Assembly: GCA_964553915.1 (NCBI GenBank)
Contig: CAZKMM010000007.1
Location: forward strand, 1 to 38,103
Length of the DNA stretch: 38,103 nucleotides
Direction of reading: 5' to 3'
Source: CAZKMM01 sp964553915
GTDB taxonomy: Bacteria; RBG-13-61-14; DRUE01
Shown: piece by piece, positions 30,643 through 38,103 of the stretch
Layout of the letters: each line of letters starts with the position of its first letter
How positions within the stretch are numbered: position 1 is the stretch's first letter
Made by a program: the position numbers and the translations under genes
The notes under the pieces: model-generated
The model's input: the letters and a program-made list of their open reading frames with translations, nothing else
Told to the model about the DNA's origin: nothing
The model's database searches: none

Positions 30643-33108
30643 TTAAATAAAATCTTCTCCGTCAAGCGTGAGGTCTTCGTCTAGTTCGCCTTTTTCTTTC
30701 AGTTCTTCATCCATTCGCCGGAAGCCTTCCAGCATAAGGGAATCGTTGCTCATATTGATCAACCGCTCGGTGATTTCCACATTCGGGTCAATGGTAAAGG
30801 TGCCCTCATTCCACCAGAGAATTTTATAAAAGGCTTCTTCCCCTTTCAGGTCATCAATCTCAGCATTGACCACCCTGCCATCTTCCAGATAAATATAAGC
30901 GGTTTTGCCATTATTTTCCAGAGTAACTTTTGCGGTTTTTCTCCCTGCACCGAGAATCTGGACAATATCCGGAAGACTCATTTCACTGAGCGAACCGGTG
31001 ACTCCCACTGGTTGGGGAACCGCAACTTTTTTCTCCTCTTTCAGACGGGCAAGCATAGTTTTGATTTTGGCACAAAAAACATCCACTTTAATTGGCTTGG
31101 TAATATAGTCCTCCGCTCCCAGGTCTAATGCCTGGGTGACAATGCTCGGGTCATCTTTCCGGGAAAGGAATATAAAGGGAATGGAGCGGGTTTTTTCATC
31201 TTCTTTCAGCTCGGAGATAAATTCCAGCCCGCTTTTTTCCGGCAGGTCTACCTCGGTGATTATCAGGCTGGGCATCTCTGAGCGAGCTTTTTCCAGTGCC
31301 TCCTTCCCGTTGCGGGCGATAATTACTCCAAAACCTTCTTTTACCAGCCTGAGTTCCAGCAGGGTGGTAAGGTCAAATTCAGTATCTGCGAGCAGGATTT
31401 TATCTTGAGCCACTTCTACCCGCTTTAGATAAATATCATCTCTGACCACGGACATAAACAATTCCACAATTTGTGGGTCAAAAATCTTCCCTGCCTGACG
31501 ATTTAATTGCTCCAGCGCCTCTCCTGGTTCAAGAGGATTTTCATTCAAGCCCGGATTGGTCAGGTCTTCATAAGCATCTACCAGAGCCAGGATTCTTGCG
31601 CCAACCGGAATTTCTTCCCCTTTCAGCCCGTCTGGAATTCCCCGACCATCCCAGCGCTCATATTGATGCCGGATAATGCTTTCAATATCAAAGGGGAATT
31701 TCGCCCCCCCCAACAGTTTCAGAGGAATTTCCGCCTGCTCCATAATCTCTGATGGGTCCGAGGTGGCATCTATATTTAAAATGGAATAAGGCTTGATTCC
31801 TTTTTTGCCCAAATCGTGGATATAGGCGGAGAGGGTAATTGCATCAACTTCTTTCAAAGAAAGCTCCAACTTGTTGGCAATCAACCGGCTATATTTGGCA
31901 ACATTATGCGAATGCCCCTGCACTCCGCCACCTTCCAGCTCTAAAAGACCGAGCAGGACATCCAGAGTTTCCAAAAAACTGCTGGTCAAACGCTGATAAC
32001 TGCGGGTCTCACCTATTACCGCAAACCCATAGTTCTTAATAATGCATAGCTCCACCTTTGGAAATTCCCGCTGAAATTTTTCCTCAAATTCTGCACTCGG
32101 CTCTTCCAGATACTTTTCCTTAATTACCAGAGCATCATATTCTCCGCTTTCAAGTTCCGGAAGGGCTTCTTTTAAACTGGAAAAGCCCCGAACCTGAAAA
32201 CCCTCGCTGGTGAAAAGCTTGATGATAAACTTGCGAATCTGCTCATGACCTTCTATGACAATAATCTTCCGGCGGTATTTCTGTTCAAAAGCTCGCTTTT
32301 GCTCCTCTGGTTTTCGCTTGGGTTCAGGTTTGATCTTTGCTGGCTCTACGGTTCCGGTTTCCTCTACTGGCTCAATGACCGGCTCTAGAGGAACGCTTTT
32401 TGCCTGAATTTGGACAGGCTCTTCTATTTCTTCAATGATAATTTCCGGTTCTTTTTGGGCTTTAGCTTTTGCTCCCAGGATAATTTCTGATTCCTCTTCA
32501 TTAGGCTCCTCTTTCAGGAGTCTTTGAAAGTCAATAATTTCTGGCTCAGGCAGGGAGGAGCCAGAAGAACTAGGTTCGGGCTCCAGCTCTATCATATCTT
32601 CCTGTCCCGGATAAAAATCTGTTGGAGAAATTCCCTCCAGCTCAACCGCAAAAGCCGAGGGGTCACCTTTATACCACTTGCGAATTGCAGATTCAATCGC
32701 ACTGGAAAGGGCTACCAGAGGCTTAACATTGCTGATTCCTGAGACAAATCTCACCTCATCTAAAGCCTCCACATTGCTCGGGTCACTCATTGCAATCACC
32801 AGGGTTTTATCACTGCTTTTATACTGGATTGGGAAAAGCTGGTTTTTCTCGCAGATATGCTCTGGTATCAGACGAATAATTGCTTCAGGAATGTTCAGCT
32901 CGCTTAATTTTTTGGTGGTAAGATATTGAGTCCGATGCTGTCGAGCCAGCACTCGCAGAAGATTAACCTCATCAATCAAGCCTAATTCTAAAAGAATCTC
33001 TCCCAGTCTACGCCCGCTGGATTTTTGCTCTGCCAGAGCCCGGCTTAAATCATCCTGGGAGATTAAACCTTCCTCAACCAGGAGTTGGCCTAGTTTTCGA
33101 TCCTGCAT
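30643..33108 (-). CDS. Multidomain c-di-GMP signalling protein: MshEN, receiver, HD-GYP, receiver, PATAN
   Basis: 821 residues. 1-145: MshEN-type domain with paired repeats RKLGQLLVEEGLISQ and RRLGEILLELGLIDE, known to bind c-di-GMP. 160-275: acidic, proline-rich linker. 280-370: receiver-like domain, degenerate, with K330 at the phospho-Asp position. 385-560: HD-GYP phosphodiesterase (HDLGK 431-435, HQYERWDGRGIPDG 481-494; GYP reads GIP). 569-690: second receiver with E619 in place of the Asp and K671 kept. 703-790: DUF4388/PATAN domain (GSLSEMSLPDIVQILG). It probably degrades c-di-GMP and senses it. Own promoter upstream; a membrane gene follows. Confidence 0.85.
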   Translation of the reverse strand: MQDRKLGQLLVEEGLISQDDLSRALAEQKSSGRRLGEILLELGLIDEVNLLRVLARQHRTQYLTTKKLSELNIPEAIIRLIPEHICEKNQLFPIQYKSSDKTLVIAMSDPSNVEALDEVRFVSGISNVKPLVALSSAIESAIRKWYKGDPSAFAVELEGISPTDFYPGQEDMIELEPEPSSSGSSLPEPEIIDFQRLLKEEPNEEESEIILGAKAKAQKEPEIIIEEIEEPVQIQAKSVPLEPVIEPVEETGTVEPAKIKPEPKRKPEEQKRAFEQKYRRKIIVIEGHEQIRKFIIKLFTSEGFQVRGFSSLKEALPELESGEYDALVIKEKYLEEPSAEFEEKFQREFPKVELCIIKNYGFAVIGETRSYQRLTSSFLETLDVLLGLLELEGGGVQGHSHNVAKYSRLIANKLELSLKEVDAITLSAYIHDLGKKGIKPYSILNIDATSDPSEIMEQAEIPLKLLGGAKFPFDIESIIRHQYERWDGRGIPDGLKGEEIPVGARILALVDAYEDLTNPGLNENPLEPGEALEQLNRQAGKIFDPQIVELFMSVVRDDIYLKRVEVAQDKILLADTEFDLTTLLELRLVKEGFGVIIARNGKEALEKARSEMPSLIITEVDLPEKSGLEFISELKEDEKTRSIPFIFLSRKDDPSIVTQALDLGAEDYITKPIKVDVFCAKIKTMLARLKEEKKVAVPQPVGVTGSLSEMSLPDIVQILGAGRKTAKVTLENNGKTAYIYLEDGRVVNAEIDDLKGEEAFYKILWWNEGTFTIDPNVEITERLINMSNDSLMLEGFRRMDEELKEKGELDEDLTLDGEDFI

Positions 33109-33125
33109 CTTGCCCCTGCTGATTT

Positions 33126-33154
33126 AATATATCATTCTCTGCTGAGCTTTGCAA
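33126..33154 (-). promoter_or_regulatory. Promoter of the c-di-GMP protein gene
   Basis: Minus strand: TTGCAA (33154-33149), 17-base spacer, TATATT (33131-33126). The leader before ATG 33108 is about ten bases with GCAGGGG as a partial ribosome site. Confidence 0.6.
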
Positions 33155-33181
33155 GAGTTTTGGAGATGGTGGATTTTCTGT

Positions 33182-33209
33182 TTGACTCCCAAAAAAGTTT
33201 TTATATAAT
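33182..33209 (+). promoter_or_regulatory. Promoter of the PhoU-like/Pit operon
   Basis: TTGACT (33182-33187), 16-base spacer, perfect TATAAT (33204-33209). A leader of roughly 17 bases carries AAGGAG before ATG 33233. It is divergent from the c-di-GMP gene's promoter. Confidence 0.75.
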
Positions 33210-33232
33210 TTCCAAGAAAAAGGAGCAGAAAT

Positions 33233-33907
33233 ATGAGTCTATTGGCACAATTTTTAGGGAAAAATCCTTTTACCAAGATTGTGGAGCATACCCGCAAGGT
33301 GCATGAATGCGTGAAGTTGCTTTGGGGCTTAACCGAGGCTTGGGCAGAAGGAGACCGGGAGCTGATAAACCAGCTTCACCATCAAATGAGCCAGACCGAA
33401 TATGAAGCAGACCAGATTAAGAACGAGATTCGCAGATTCCTTTTTTCCCATTATTTTTTAAGTGTAAATCGGGAGCTGGTGAGTGGTTATTTAAGTCAGC
33501 AGGATGATGTAGCAGATGCCTGCGAGGATTTTGCGGTTTTGCTCCGAATCCGCAAGACCCCGCTTCATCCGGAGTTGAAAGAACCTTTTTTAAATTATGT
33601 AGCAAAGGTGATTGAAATGAGTGAGAATTTGCTCAGCGCCGCCAGCGAATTGAACCTGATTGCGGAAAGTGCCTTTTCTGGCAAAGAAGCAGAAAAGGTG
33701 ATGGAAATCTCAAAGCAGATTTCCGAGCAGGAATGGGAGGCAGATAAACTGGAAAGGCGGGTGGCAGAAAAGTTTTTCTCTTTAGAAAAGGAACTAGACC
33801 CCATCACAATAATGATGTATGACAAAATTAACCGCAAGCTCGGGCAGATTGCCAACAATGTAGAAAAAGTAGCCAAAAACCTTCAGTTGATTATCGGGAA
33901 GTCTTGA
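33233..33907 (+). CDS. PhoU-like phosphate transport accessory protein (DUF47)
   Basis: 224 residues, all-helical. Opening segment NPFTKIVEHTRKVHECVKLL and the later QQDDVADACEDFAVLL and YDKINRKLGQIANNVEKVAKNL are typical of the DUF47 group, in which acidic clusters bind metal. It precedes the Pit carrier by 19 bases, the standard pairing; the protein probably modulates low-affinity phosphate uptake. Strong promoter and ribosome site. Confidence 0.92.
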   Translation: MSLLAQFLGKNPFTKIVEHTRKVHECVKLLWGLTEAWAEGDRELINQLHHQMSQTEYEADQIKNEIRRFLFSHYFLSVNRELVSGYLSQQDDVADACEDFAVLLRIRKTPLHPELKEPFLNYVAKVIEMSENLLSAASELNLIAESAFSGKEAEKVMEISKQISEQEWEADKLERRVAEKFFSLEKELDPITIMMYDKINRKLGQIANNVEKVAKNLQLIIGKS

Positions 33908-33926
33908 GGAGGAAATTAAGCAGTAG

Positions 33927-35174
33927 ATGATACCTGCTTATTTACTTTGGCTGGCAATTGTCTTTGCCGGCTATATGGCTTGGAATATCGGTGCTAATGA
34001 TGTTGCCAATGCAATGGGCACCTCGGTAGGCTCCGGAGCCATTTCTTATCGCCAGGCAATTTTTTTAGCTGGAATTTTTGAATTTGCCGGGGCGGTTCTG
34101 GTTGGAGCTCACGTCACCGAGACTATCCGAAAGGGAATTATTGACCCGAGCGCTCCGATTTTTACCTCTGAGCCGATGTTATTTGCCATTGGAATGGCAA
34201 GTGCCCTTTTAGCTGCCGCTTGCTGGCTTAACCTTGCTACTTATTTTGGTCTCCCGGTCTCCACCACTCATTCCATTGTCGGTGCGGTTTTTGGCTTTGG
34301 GGTGGTCAGTGCGATTAGGTATGTTCACTGGTCCAAGCTCGGCTCTATTGCTCTGGCTTGGATAGTCTCTCCGGTTATGGGCGGGATTATTGCTTTTATT
34401 GCTTTCCGGATAGTTCAAAAGGTGATATTTTCTGCAGATTCTCCGGCAAAAAATACTTTGCGATATGCACCCTATTTTACCTTTCTGGTGGGATTGATTA
34501 TCAGTTTATCTGCGATTTACAAAGGGCTTCATTTGAACTGGGGTCTGGGGCGAGCTTTGGCAGTTTCTTCATTAGTCGGGCTTTTGCTTACCATTTTTTA
34601 TAGTTATCTGCTTCACCGCTGGAGGGAGAGGACTCAATTTGGGAGTTTTGAGGCAGAGCTGGAATATGTGGAGGGAAGTTTTCGCTACCTTCAGGTGGCA
34701 ACCGCCTGTTATGTGGCTTTTGCTCACGGCTCCAATGATGTGGCAAATGCTATCGGACCCCTTGCCGGAGTATATGCCTGCTATTTAGGAAAGGCAGATT
34801 ATGCTTACAAAGCCGCGGTGCCCATCTGGATGCTTTTATTGGGCGGAGCAGGAATTGTGGTTGGACTCGCTACCTGGGGAAGGAGAGTGATTGAAACCAT
34901 TGGCAGAAAAATCACGGTAATTACTCCCACCCGGGGATTTTGTGCGGAATTTGGCGCTGCTTCCACTATTTTGCTCTGCTCCCGGCTCGGTCTCCCGGTC
35001 AGCACCACCCAGGTGTTGGTTGGTTCGGTCATCGGGGTGGGGCTGGCAAGAGGAGTGGACACTTTAGAAATCCGAACCATCTCCAGGGTCGTTTCCAACT
35101 GGCTTTTAGAAATCCCACTCACTGCGGTCTTGACCATTATTTTCTATACCGTCCTTCGCCTGCTATTAATTTAA
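33927..35174 (+). CDS. pit: Inorganic phosphate transporter, PiT family
   Basis: 415 residues, about ten to eleven membrane helices. Both family signatures are present: GANDVANAMGTSVGSGAIS (22-40) and GSNDVANAIGPLAGV (near 268-282); the repeated GLPVSTT motifs occur in both halves. It moves phosphate with H+ or Na+ across the inner membrane. No ribosome-binding oddity: GAGGAAATTAAG precedes the ATG. Convergent with trpG, 29 bases away. Confidence 0.95.
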   Translation: MIPAYLLWLAIVFAGYMAWNIGANDVANAMGTSVGSGAISYRQAIFLAGIFEFAGAVLVGAHVTETIRKGIIDPSAPIFTSEPMLFAIGMASALLAAACWLNLATYFGLPVSTTHSIVGAVFGFGVVSAIRYVHWSKLGSIALAWIVSPVMGGIIAFIAFRIVQKVIFSADSPAKNTLRYAPYFTFLVGLIISLSAIYKGLHLNWGLGRALAVSSLVGLLLTIFYSYLLHRWRERTQFGSFEAELEYVEGSFRYLQVATACYVAFAHGSNDVANAIGPLAGVYACYLGKADYAYKAAVPIWMLLLGGAGIVVGLATWGRRVIETIGRKITVITPTRGFCAEFGAASTILLCSRLGLPVSTTQVLVGSVIGVGLARGVDTLEIRTISRVVSNWLLEIPLTAVLTIIFYTVLRLLLI

Positions 35175-35212
35175 AGCTTTCCTGGAGGCAGGGACTTAAA
35201 AATTTAAAGCTT
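35168..35212. repeat. 12-base direct repeat AATTTAAAGCTT at the pit-trpG convergence
   Basis: AATTTAAAGCTT occurs at 35168-35179 and 35201-35212. The first copy supplies the pit stop codon and the second supplies the trpG stop on the other strand. No hairpin plus T-run of an intrinsic terminator is seen in the gap. Confidence 0.6.
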
Positions 35213-35767
35213 AAGGAAATTGGCGAGTAGTTTTTTGCCTTCCTCGGTGAGGATGGATTCCGGGTGAAACTGGACCCCTTCCAGCGGATATTTTTTGTGC
35301 TGGATTGCCATAATCTCTTGGTCCTCTGCCCGGGCACTGACCTCAAAATCTTTAGGCAGGCTCGCTTCCTCCACTGCCAGGGAATGATACCGCACCGCAA
35401 GAAAGGGGTTTTTTAACCCCTGAAAAATTCCTTTGTCATTATGATGAATTTCTGAGGTTTTGCCGTGCATCAATCTTTTTGCCCGGACAATTTTTCCCCC
35501 AAAAGTCGAAGCAATTGCCTGATGACCCAGACAGACTCCGAGGATGGGAATTTTCCCGGCAAAATGACCAATCAGCTCCAGACAAATTCCTGCCCGCTCC
35601 GGTCTGCCCGGACCCGGGGAAATAACAATTCTTTCCGGTGCCAGCTCCTCTATCTCGGAGATGGTTATCTGGTCATTCCGATAAACCCGAAGCTCCTCCC
35701 CAAGCTCCCCCAGATACTGCACCAGGTTATAGGTAAAGGAATCATAGTTATCTATCATTAAAATCAT
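35204..35767 (-). CDS. trpG: Anthranilate synthase glutamine amidotransferase subunit
   Basis: 187 residues, class I amidotransferase with triad C79 (GVCLGHQAI), H168 and E170 (FHPESIL). HGKTSEIHH is the TrpG/PabA type. It supplies ammonia from glutamine to TrpE for anthranilate. The ATG overlaps the trpE stop (ATGA). It might also serve 4-aminobenzoate synthesis (PabA), since some bacteria use one subunit for both; pairing with TrpE favours tryptophan. Confidence 0.92.
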   Translation of the reverse strand: MILMIDNYDSFTYNLVQYLGELGEELRVYRNDQITISEIEELAPERIVISPGPGRPERAGICLELIGHFAGKIPILGVCLGHQAIASTFGGKIVRAKRLMHGKTSEIHHNDKGIFQGLKNPFLAVRYHSLAVEEASLPKDFEVSARAEDQEIMAIQHKKYPLEGVQFHPESILTEEGKKLLANFLKL

Positions 35768-37344
35768 TTTTCTTCAGCGTGGTTTAAGCTCAGCCCCCTT
35801 CTTGCCATCTCCACTGCCCGAATCATTGCCTTGGCTTTGTTTACCGTCTCCTGATATTCCCGCTCCGGGTCCGAATCCGCCACAATCCCGGCTCCTGCCT
35901 GAATATTAAGCAAACCCTCCTTGATAAATATGGTGCGGATGGTAATACACATATCCATATTTCCGCTGAAGCTGAAATACCCCACCGCTCCACCGTAAAC
36001 CCCTCTCCGGCTCGGCTCCAGCTCCTCAATAATTTCCATTGCCCGAATCTTGGGAGCCCCGGTTAAAGTCCCGGCAGGAAAACACGCCTGAAGCACATCA
36101 AAAGCGGTTTTCCCCTTCTCCACTTCCCCCACCACATTGGAGACCAGATGCATCACATGGCTGTATCTCTCCACCACTGCCAGCTCGCTTACCTTAACCG
36201 AGCCAATTTTACAAACCCTTCCCAGGTCATTTCTCCCCAGGTCCACCAGCATAATATGTTCCGCATTCTCCTTGGGGTCTGAGCGAAGTTCCTGCTCCAG
36301 CAGTTGGTCTTCTTCTGAGCTTTTTCCCCGGGGACGGGTGCCAGCAATTGGTCTGGTTTCTGCTCTTCCTTCCTCTACCCGCACCAGCACCTCAGGAGAG
36401 CTTCCCACCAGAATCTCCCCGCCCATCTTCAGAAAAAACAAATAGGGGCTGGGATTGATATGCCGAAGCGCCCGATAGAGCTGGAAAGCATCCACCCGAG
36501 AGGGCGCCTGAAACCTCTGGCTCAATACCACCTGAATAATCTCTCCAGAGCGGATATATTCCAGAGCCCTCTTTACCGCCTGCTCAAATTCCTTCTTTTC
36601 AAAATTGCTTTTGAATTCCAGAGGTTGAGAATAAACCGGGGGTTCCGGGAGAATCACAGGAGATTTTAATCTTTCTGCCAGCCCTTGAATCTCCTCAAGG
36701 GCAGATTGATAGTGTTCCTTTGCCGAGTCAGATTTTTCCAGATAGGTATTGACCACAATTTTTATGGTATGCTTGACCCGGTCAAAAATAATAATCTTAT
36801 CCGTGATGAACATATGAACATCAAAGCTGTAAAGCTCATCTGGATTTTTCTCCGGCAGTTTTTCAAAAAACCTCACCAAATCATAGCCGAGATACCCAAC
36901 CGCTCCCCCAAAGAACCGGGGCAAGCCCTCCACCAGAACCGGCTGGTAGCGGGAGAGAATCTGCCGAAGTGGCTCAAGGGGATTGGTAAATCCGCTGAGG
37001 CTCTGAAAGCTCTGCTCCTCTATCACCTCTGCTTTTTTCCCCCGGGAGCGGTAAATCAGCTTGGGCTCAAACCCCAGAAAAGAATACCTCGCCCATTTTT
37101 CCCCGCCCTCAACACTTTCCAGCAAAAAGGCATAATCACTTTGAGGAAGACGGAGGAAAGCTCCTACCGGGCTTTCCAGGTCCCAGAGAAATTCTCCATA
37201 AACCGGGATTAAATTTCCTTGGCGGGAAAGCTTCTGGTAAAGGGAAAAATCAGGATAGTATTTTATCTCCACCCCATTGCCTCTAAAGGATACCATAAAA
37301 GAAAAATTTTTCAATTCCGCTGATGCCAGTTTTTTGCCGGGCAA
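35764..37344 (-). CDS. trpE: Anthranilate synthase component I
   Basis: 526 residues from a TTG with GGAG seven bases upstream; an ATG at 37296 gives 510 residues but lacks a ribosome site, so the start is unsure. The chorismate-binding core has CFPAGTLTGAPKIRAMEII and GGAVGYFSFSGNMD. FLLESVEGGEKWARYSFLG contains the LLES motif associated with feedback inhibition by tryptophan. Aminodeoxychorismate synthase (PabB) is the main alternative; the N-terminal NLIPVYGEFLWDLESPVGAF favours TrpE. No other trp genes are adjacent downstream. Confidence 0.92.
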   Translation of the reverse strand: MPGKKLASAELKNFSFMVSFRGNGVEIKYYPDFSLYQKLSRQGNLIPVYGEFLWDLESPVGAFLRLPQSDYAFLLESVEGGEKWARYSFLGFEPKLIYRSRGKKAEVIEEQSFQSLSGFTNPLEPLRQILSRYQPVLVEGLPRFFGGAVGYLGYDLVRFFEKLPEKNPDELYSFDVHMFITDKIIIFDRVKHTIKIVVNTYLEKSDSAKEHYQSALEEIQGLAERLKSPVILPEPPVYSQPLEFKSNFEKKEFEQAVKRALEYIRSGEIIQVVLSQRFQAPSRVDAFQLYRALRHINPSPYLFFLKMGGEILVGSSPEVLVRVEEGRAETRPIAGTRPRGKSSEEDQLLEQELRSDPKENAEHIMLVDLGRNDLGRVCKIGSVKVSELAVVERYSHVMHLVSNVVGEVEKGKTAFDVLQACFPAGTLTGAPKIRAMEIIEELEPSRRGVYGGAVGYFSFSGNMDMCITIRTIFIKEGLLNIQAGAGIVADSDPEREYQETVNKAKAMIRAVEMARRGLSLNHAEEK

Positions 37345-37466
37345 AAAATTTCTCCGGGGTGGTTCGCTTTTTGCACCAGCTCAAAAAATCTTTGGGAAAA
37401 AGAAGAAATTTTTTAAAGCCAAAGAGATTTTGCAGGAAAGTCAGGGGGATGGAGAGCCGGGGTTTG

Positions 37467-37498
37467 ACCGCTCAGTTCAGCCCGGCTGAAAGCTCGGT
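37467..37498. repeat. Palindrome upstream of trpE
   Basis: TTCAGCCCGGCTGAA (37476-37490) is a near-perfect inverted repeat, with outer ACCG/CGGT bases pairing at 37467-37470 and 37495-37498. It lies 123 bases or more upstream of trpE. It could be a regulator site or a leader hairpin. There is no T-run, so it is not an intrinsic terminator. Confidence 0.45.
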
Positions 37499-37504
37499 TT
37501 GATT

Positions 37505-37628
37505 TTTGAACCATCTGGTTTGATTTTCTGACTGGCAAAAATTTCATACCCTAAAATTTTCCGCTTGATTTTCAAAAGCTTATTCCTCTATCCCAATTTT
37601 AGGGGTTCAAAATTTGAACCATCTGGTT
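37505..37628. repeat. 16-base direct repeats flanking an inverted repeat
   Basis: TTTGAACCATCTGGTT is at 37505-37520 and 37613-37628. Between them CCCTAAAATT (37549-37558) and AATTTTAGGG (37595-37604) form a perfect inverted repeat with a 36-base loop. The second direct copy continues as TGGTTCG-TTTTTT-GAACCA, giving a further inverted pair. Confidence 0.75.
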
Positions 37629-37757
37629 CGTTTTTTGAACCAGCCAGAATTTAGCGAGACTAAACAATATCCACCGAGCCAAAAACCATTTCAAAAAAGA
37701 ATATGAAAACTTTATCCTATTCACTTCCCCCCCTTCTCCACCTTTCCTTAAAACCTC

Positions 37758-37786
37758 TTGATAAAGTTTTGAAAATTTGATATTTA
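37758..37786 (+). promoter_or_regulatory. Probable promoter of the right-end nuclease gene
   Basis: TTGATA (37758-37763), 17-base spacer, TATTTA (37781-37786). About 42 bases of leader lead to a perfect AAAGGAGGTT (37821-37830) and ATG 37835. AT-richness makes chance matches more likely. Confidence 0.45.
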
Positions 37787-37834
37787 ATTTTATATTAAAA
37801 GAAAATTATTTAAAAAGAACAAAGGAGGTTAATT

Positions 37835-38103
37835 ATGCCAATATTTATAACTAAACAAAATAAACTAAAAAAAGTAAAAGAGATTTCTTTTAAAAGTGAG
37901 AAAGAAATACAGAGAGTAACTGAAAATAATCTTAAAGAAATTTTTGGTTTAGAATTTGTAAAATCAGAATTTTCATTAGGAAATTTAAGGATTGATACTT
38001 TAGCTTTTGATAATGAAACAAAATCTTTTGTAATTATTGAATATAAAAGAGATAAAAATTTCAGTGTAATTGATCAGGGTTATGCTTATCTTGCTCTGTT
38101 ATT
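37835..38103 (+). CDS. Partial PD-(D/E)XK nuclease-like protein, cut by the window end
   Basis: The first 89 residues are visible. LRIDTLAF (D54), VIIEYKRD (E69, K71) and QGYAY (Q81, Y85) give the D...ExK...QxxxY pattern of RecB/NucS-like nucleases, similar to the DUF5655/NucS-type hypothetical proteins. The gene is AT-rich and uses AGA and AAA heavily, like the genes at 1715-4551 and 20216. Excellent ribosome site. Function unknown; a defence or repair nuclease is plausible. Only this end of the locus is in view. Confidence 0.65.
   Translation, partial: MPIFITKQNKLKKVKEISFKSEKEIQRVTENNLKEIFGLEFVKSEFSLGNLRIDTLAFDNETKSFVIIEYKRDKNFSVIDQGYAYLALL

Larger units (their letters stand above)
37345..37834. 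other. 490-base gene-poor region between trpE and the right-end nuclease gene
   Basis: No credible gene on either strand. It holds a palindrome (37467-37498), two copies of a 16-base repeat, a 10-base inverted repeat, and an AT-rich promoter-like segment. Sequence turns markedly AT-rich from about 37690 toward the right. Confidence 0.7.

Noticed and set aside
1..38103. CRISPR arrays, rRNA, tRNA, transposase genes or a replication origin
   Set aside because: I found no regularly spaced repeats, no cloverleaf or rRNA-like stretch, no transposase motifs and no DnaA-box cluster.

Overview
The window looks like a chromosomal segment of a Gram-negative, probably uncultivated bacterium. Evidence for an outer membrane is a Kdo transferase (LPS core) at the left edge and a LolC/LolD-type lipoprotein exporter. 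The block thrS-infC-rpmI-rplT-pheS-pheT-ihfA-merR has the classic Gram-negative order, but YhaM and RNase J, which are commoner in Gram-positives, are also present. A polyferredoxin-type membrane iron-sulfur protein hints at anaerobic or microaerobic life. I cannot name the phylum from sequence alone; Aminicenantes-like lineages would fit, but this is only an impression. Most of the DNA is near 50% G+C with strong use of CGG/CGC arginine codons, broken by three clearly AT-rich patches (about 1690-4580, 20120-21280 and 37690 to the right end).

Layout. 1-1684: end of waaA, then an M19 dipeptidase. 1715-4551: AT-rich type II restriction-modification pair inserted at the 3' end of the dipeptidase gene, with a decayed copy of that 3' end on the far side (about 4563-4613). 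4631-7524: yhaM, lolC/E, lolD as a tightly overlapped operon. 7583-14865: the translation operon, in which infC appears to start at a rare ATA codon overlapping the thrS stop. 14862-20046: ACT-domain regulator, B-box/NodB fusion, universal stress protein, M14 carboxypeptidase, alkaline phosphatase, zinc-ribbon protein. 20216-21247: AT-rich orphan gene with a RecB/NucS-like nuclease domain. 21283-24580: GH36 alpha-galactosidase and DAHP synthase. 24678-29035: NapH/NapG-like polyferredoxin, RNase J, CaiB/BaiF CoA-transferase. 29158-33108: small proteins, a membrane protein and a c-di-GMP multidomain protein. 33233-35174: PhoU-like protein and Pit phosphate transporter. 35204-37344: trpE-trpG. 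37345-37834: gene-poor DNA with direct and inverted repeats, then a truncated AT-rich nuclease gene.

Functional links. Aromatic amino-acid supply (DAHP synthase, TrpEG), phosphate capture (alkaline phosphatase, PhoU-like, Pit), peptide turnover (M19, M14) and RNA decay (YhaM, RNase J) are housekeeping. The unusual content is the set of three nuclease-bearing AT-rich islands, which probably serve DNA defence, and a repeated promoter arrangement in which -10 boxes lie only 6-8 bases from an ATG that lacks a Shine-Dalgarno sequence, predicting leaderless mRNAs for several first genes.
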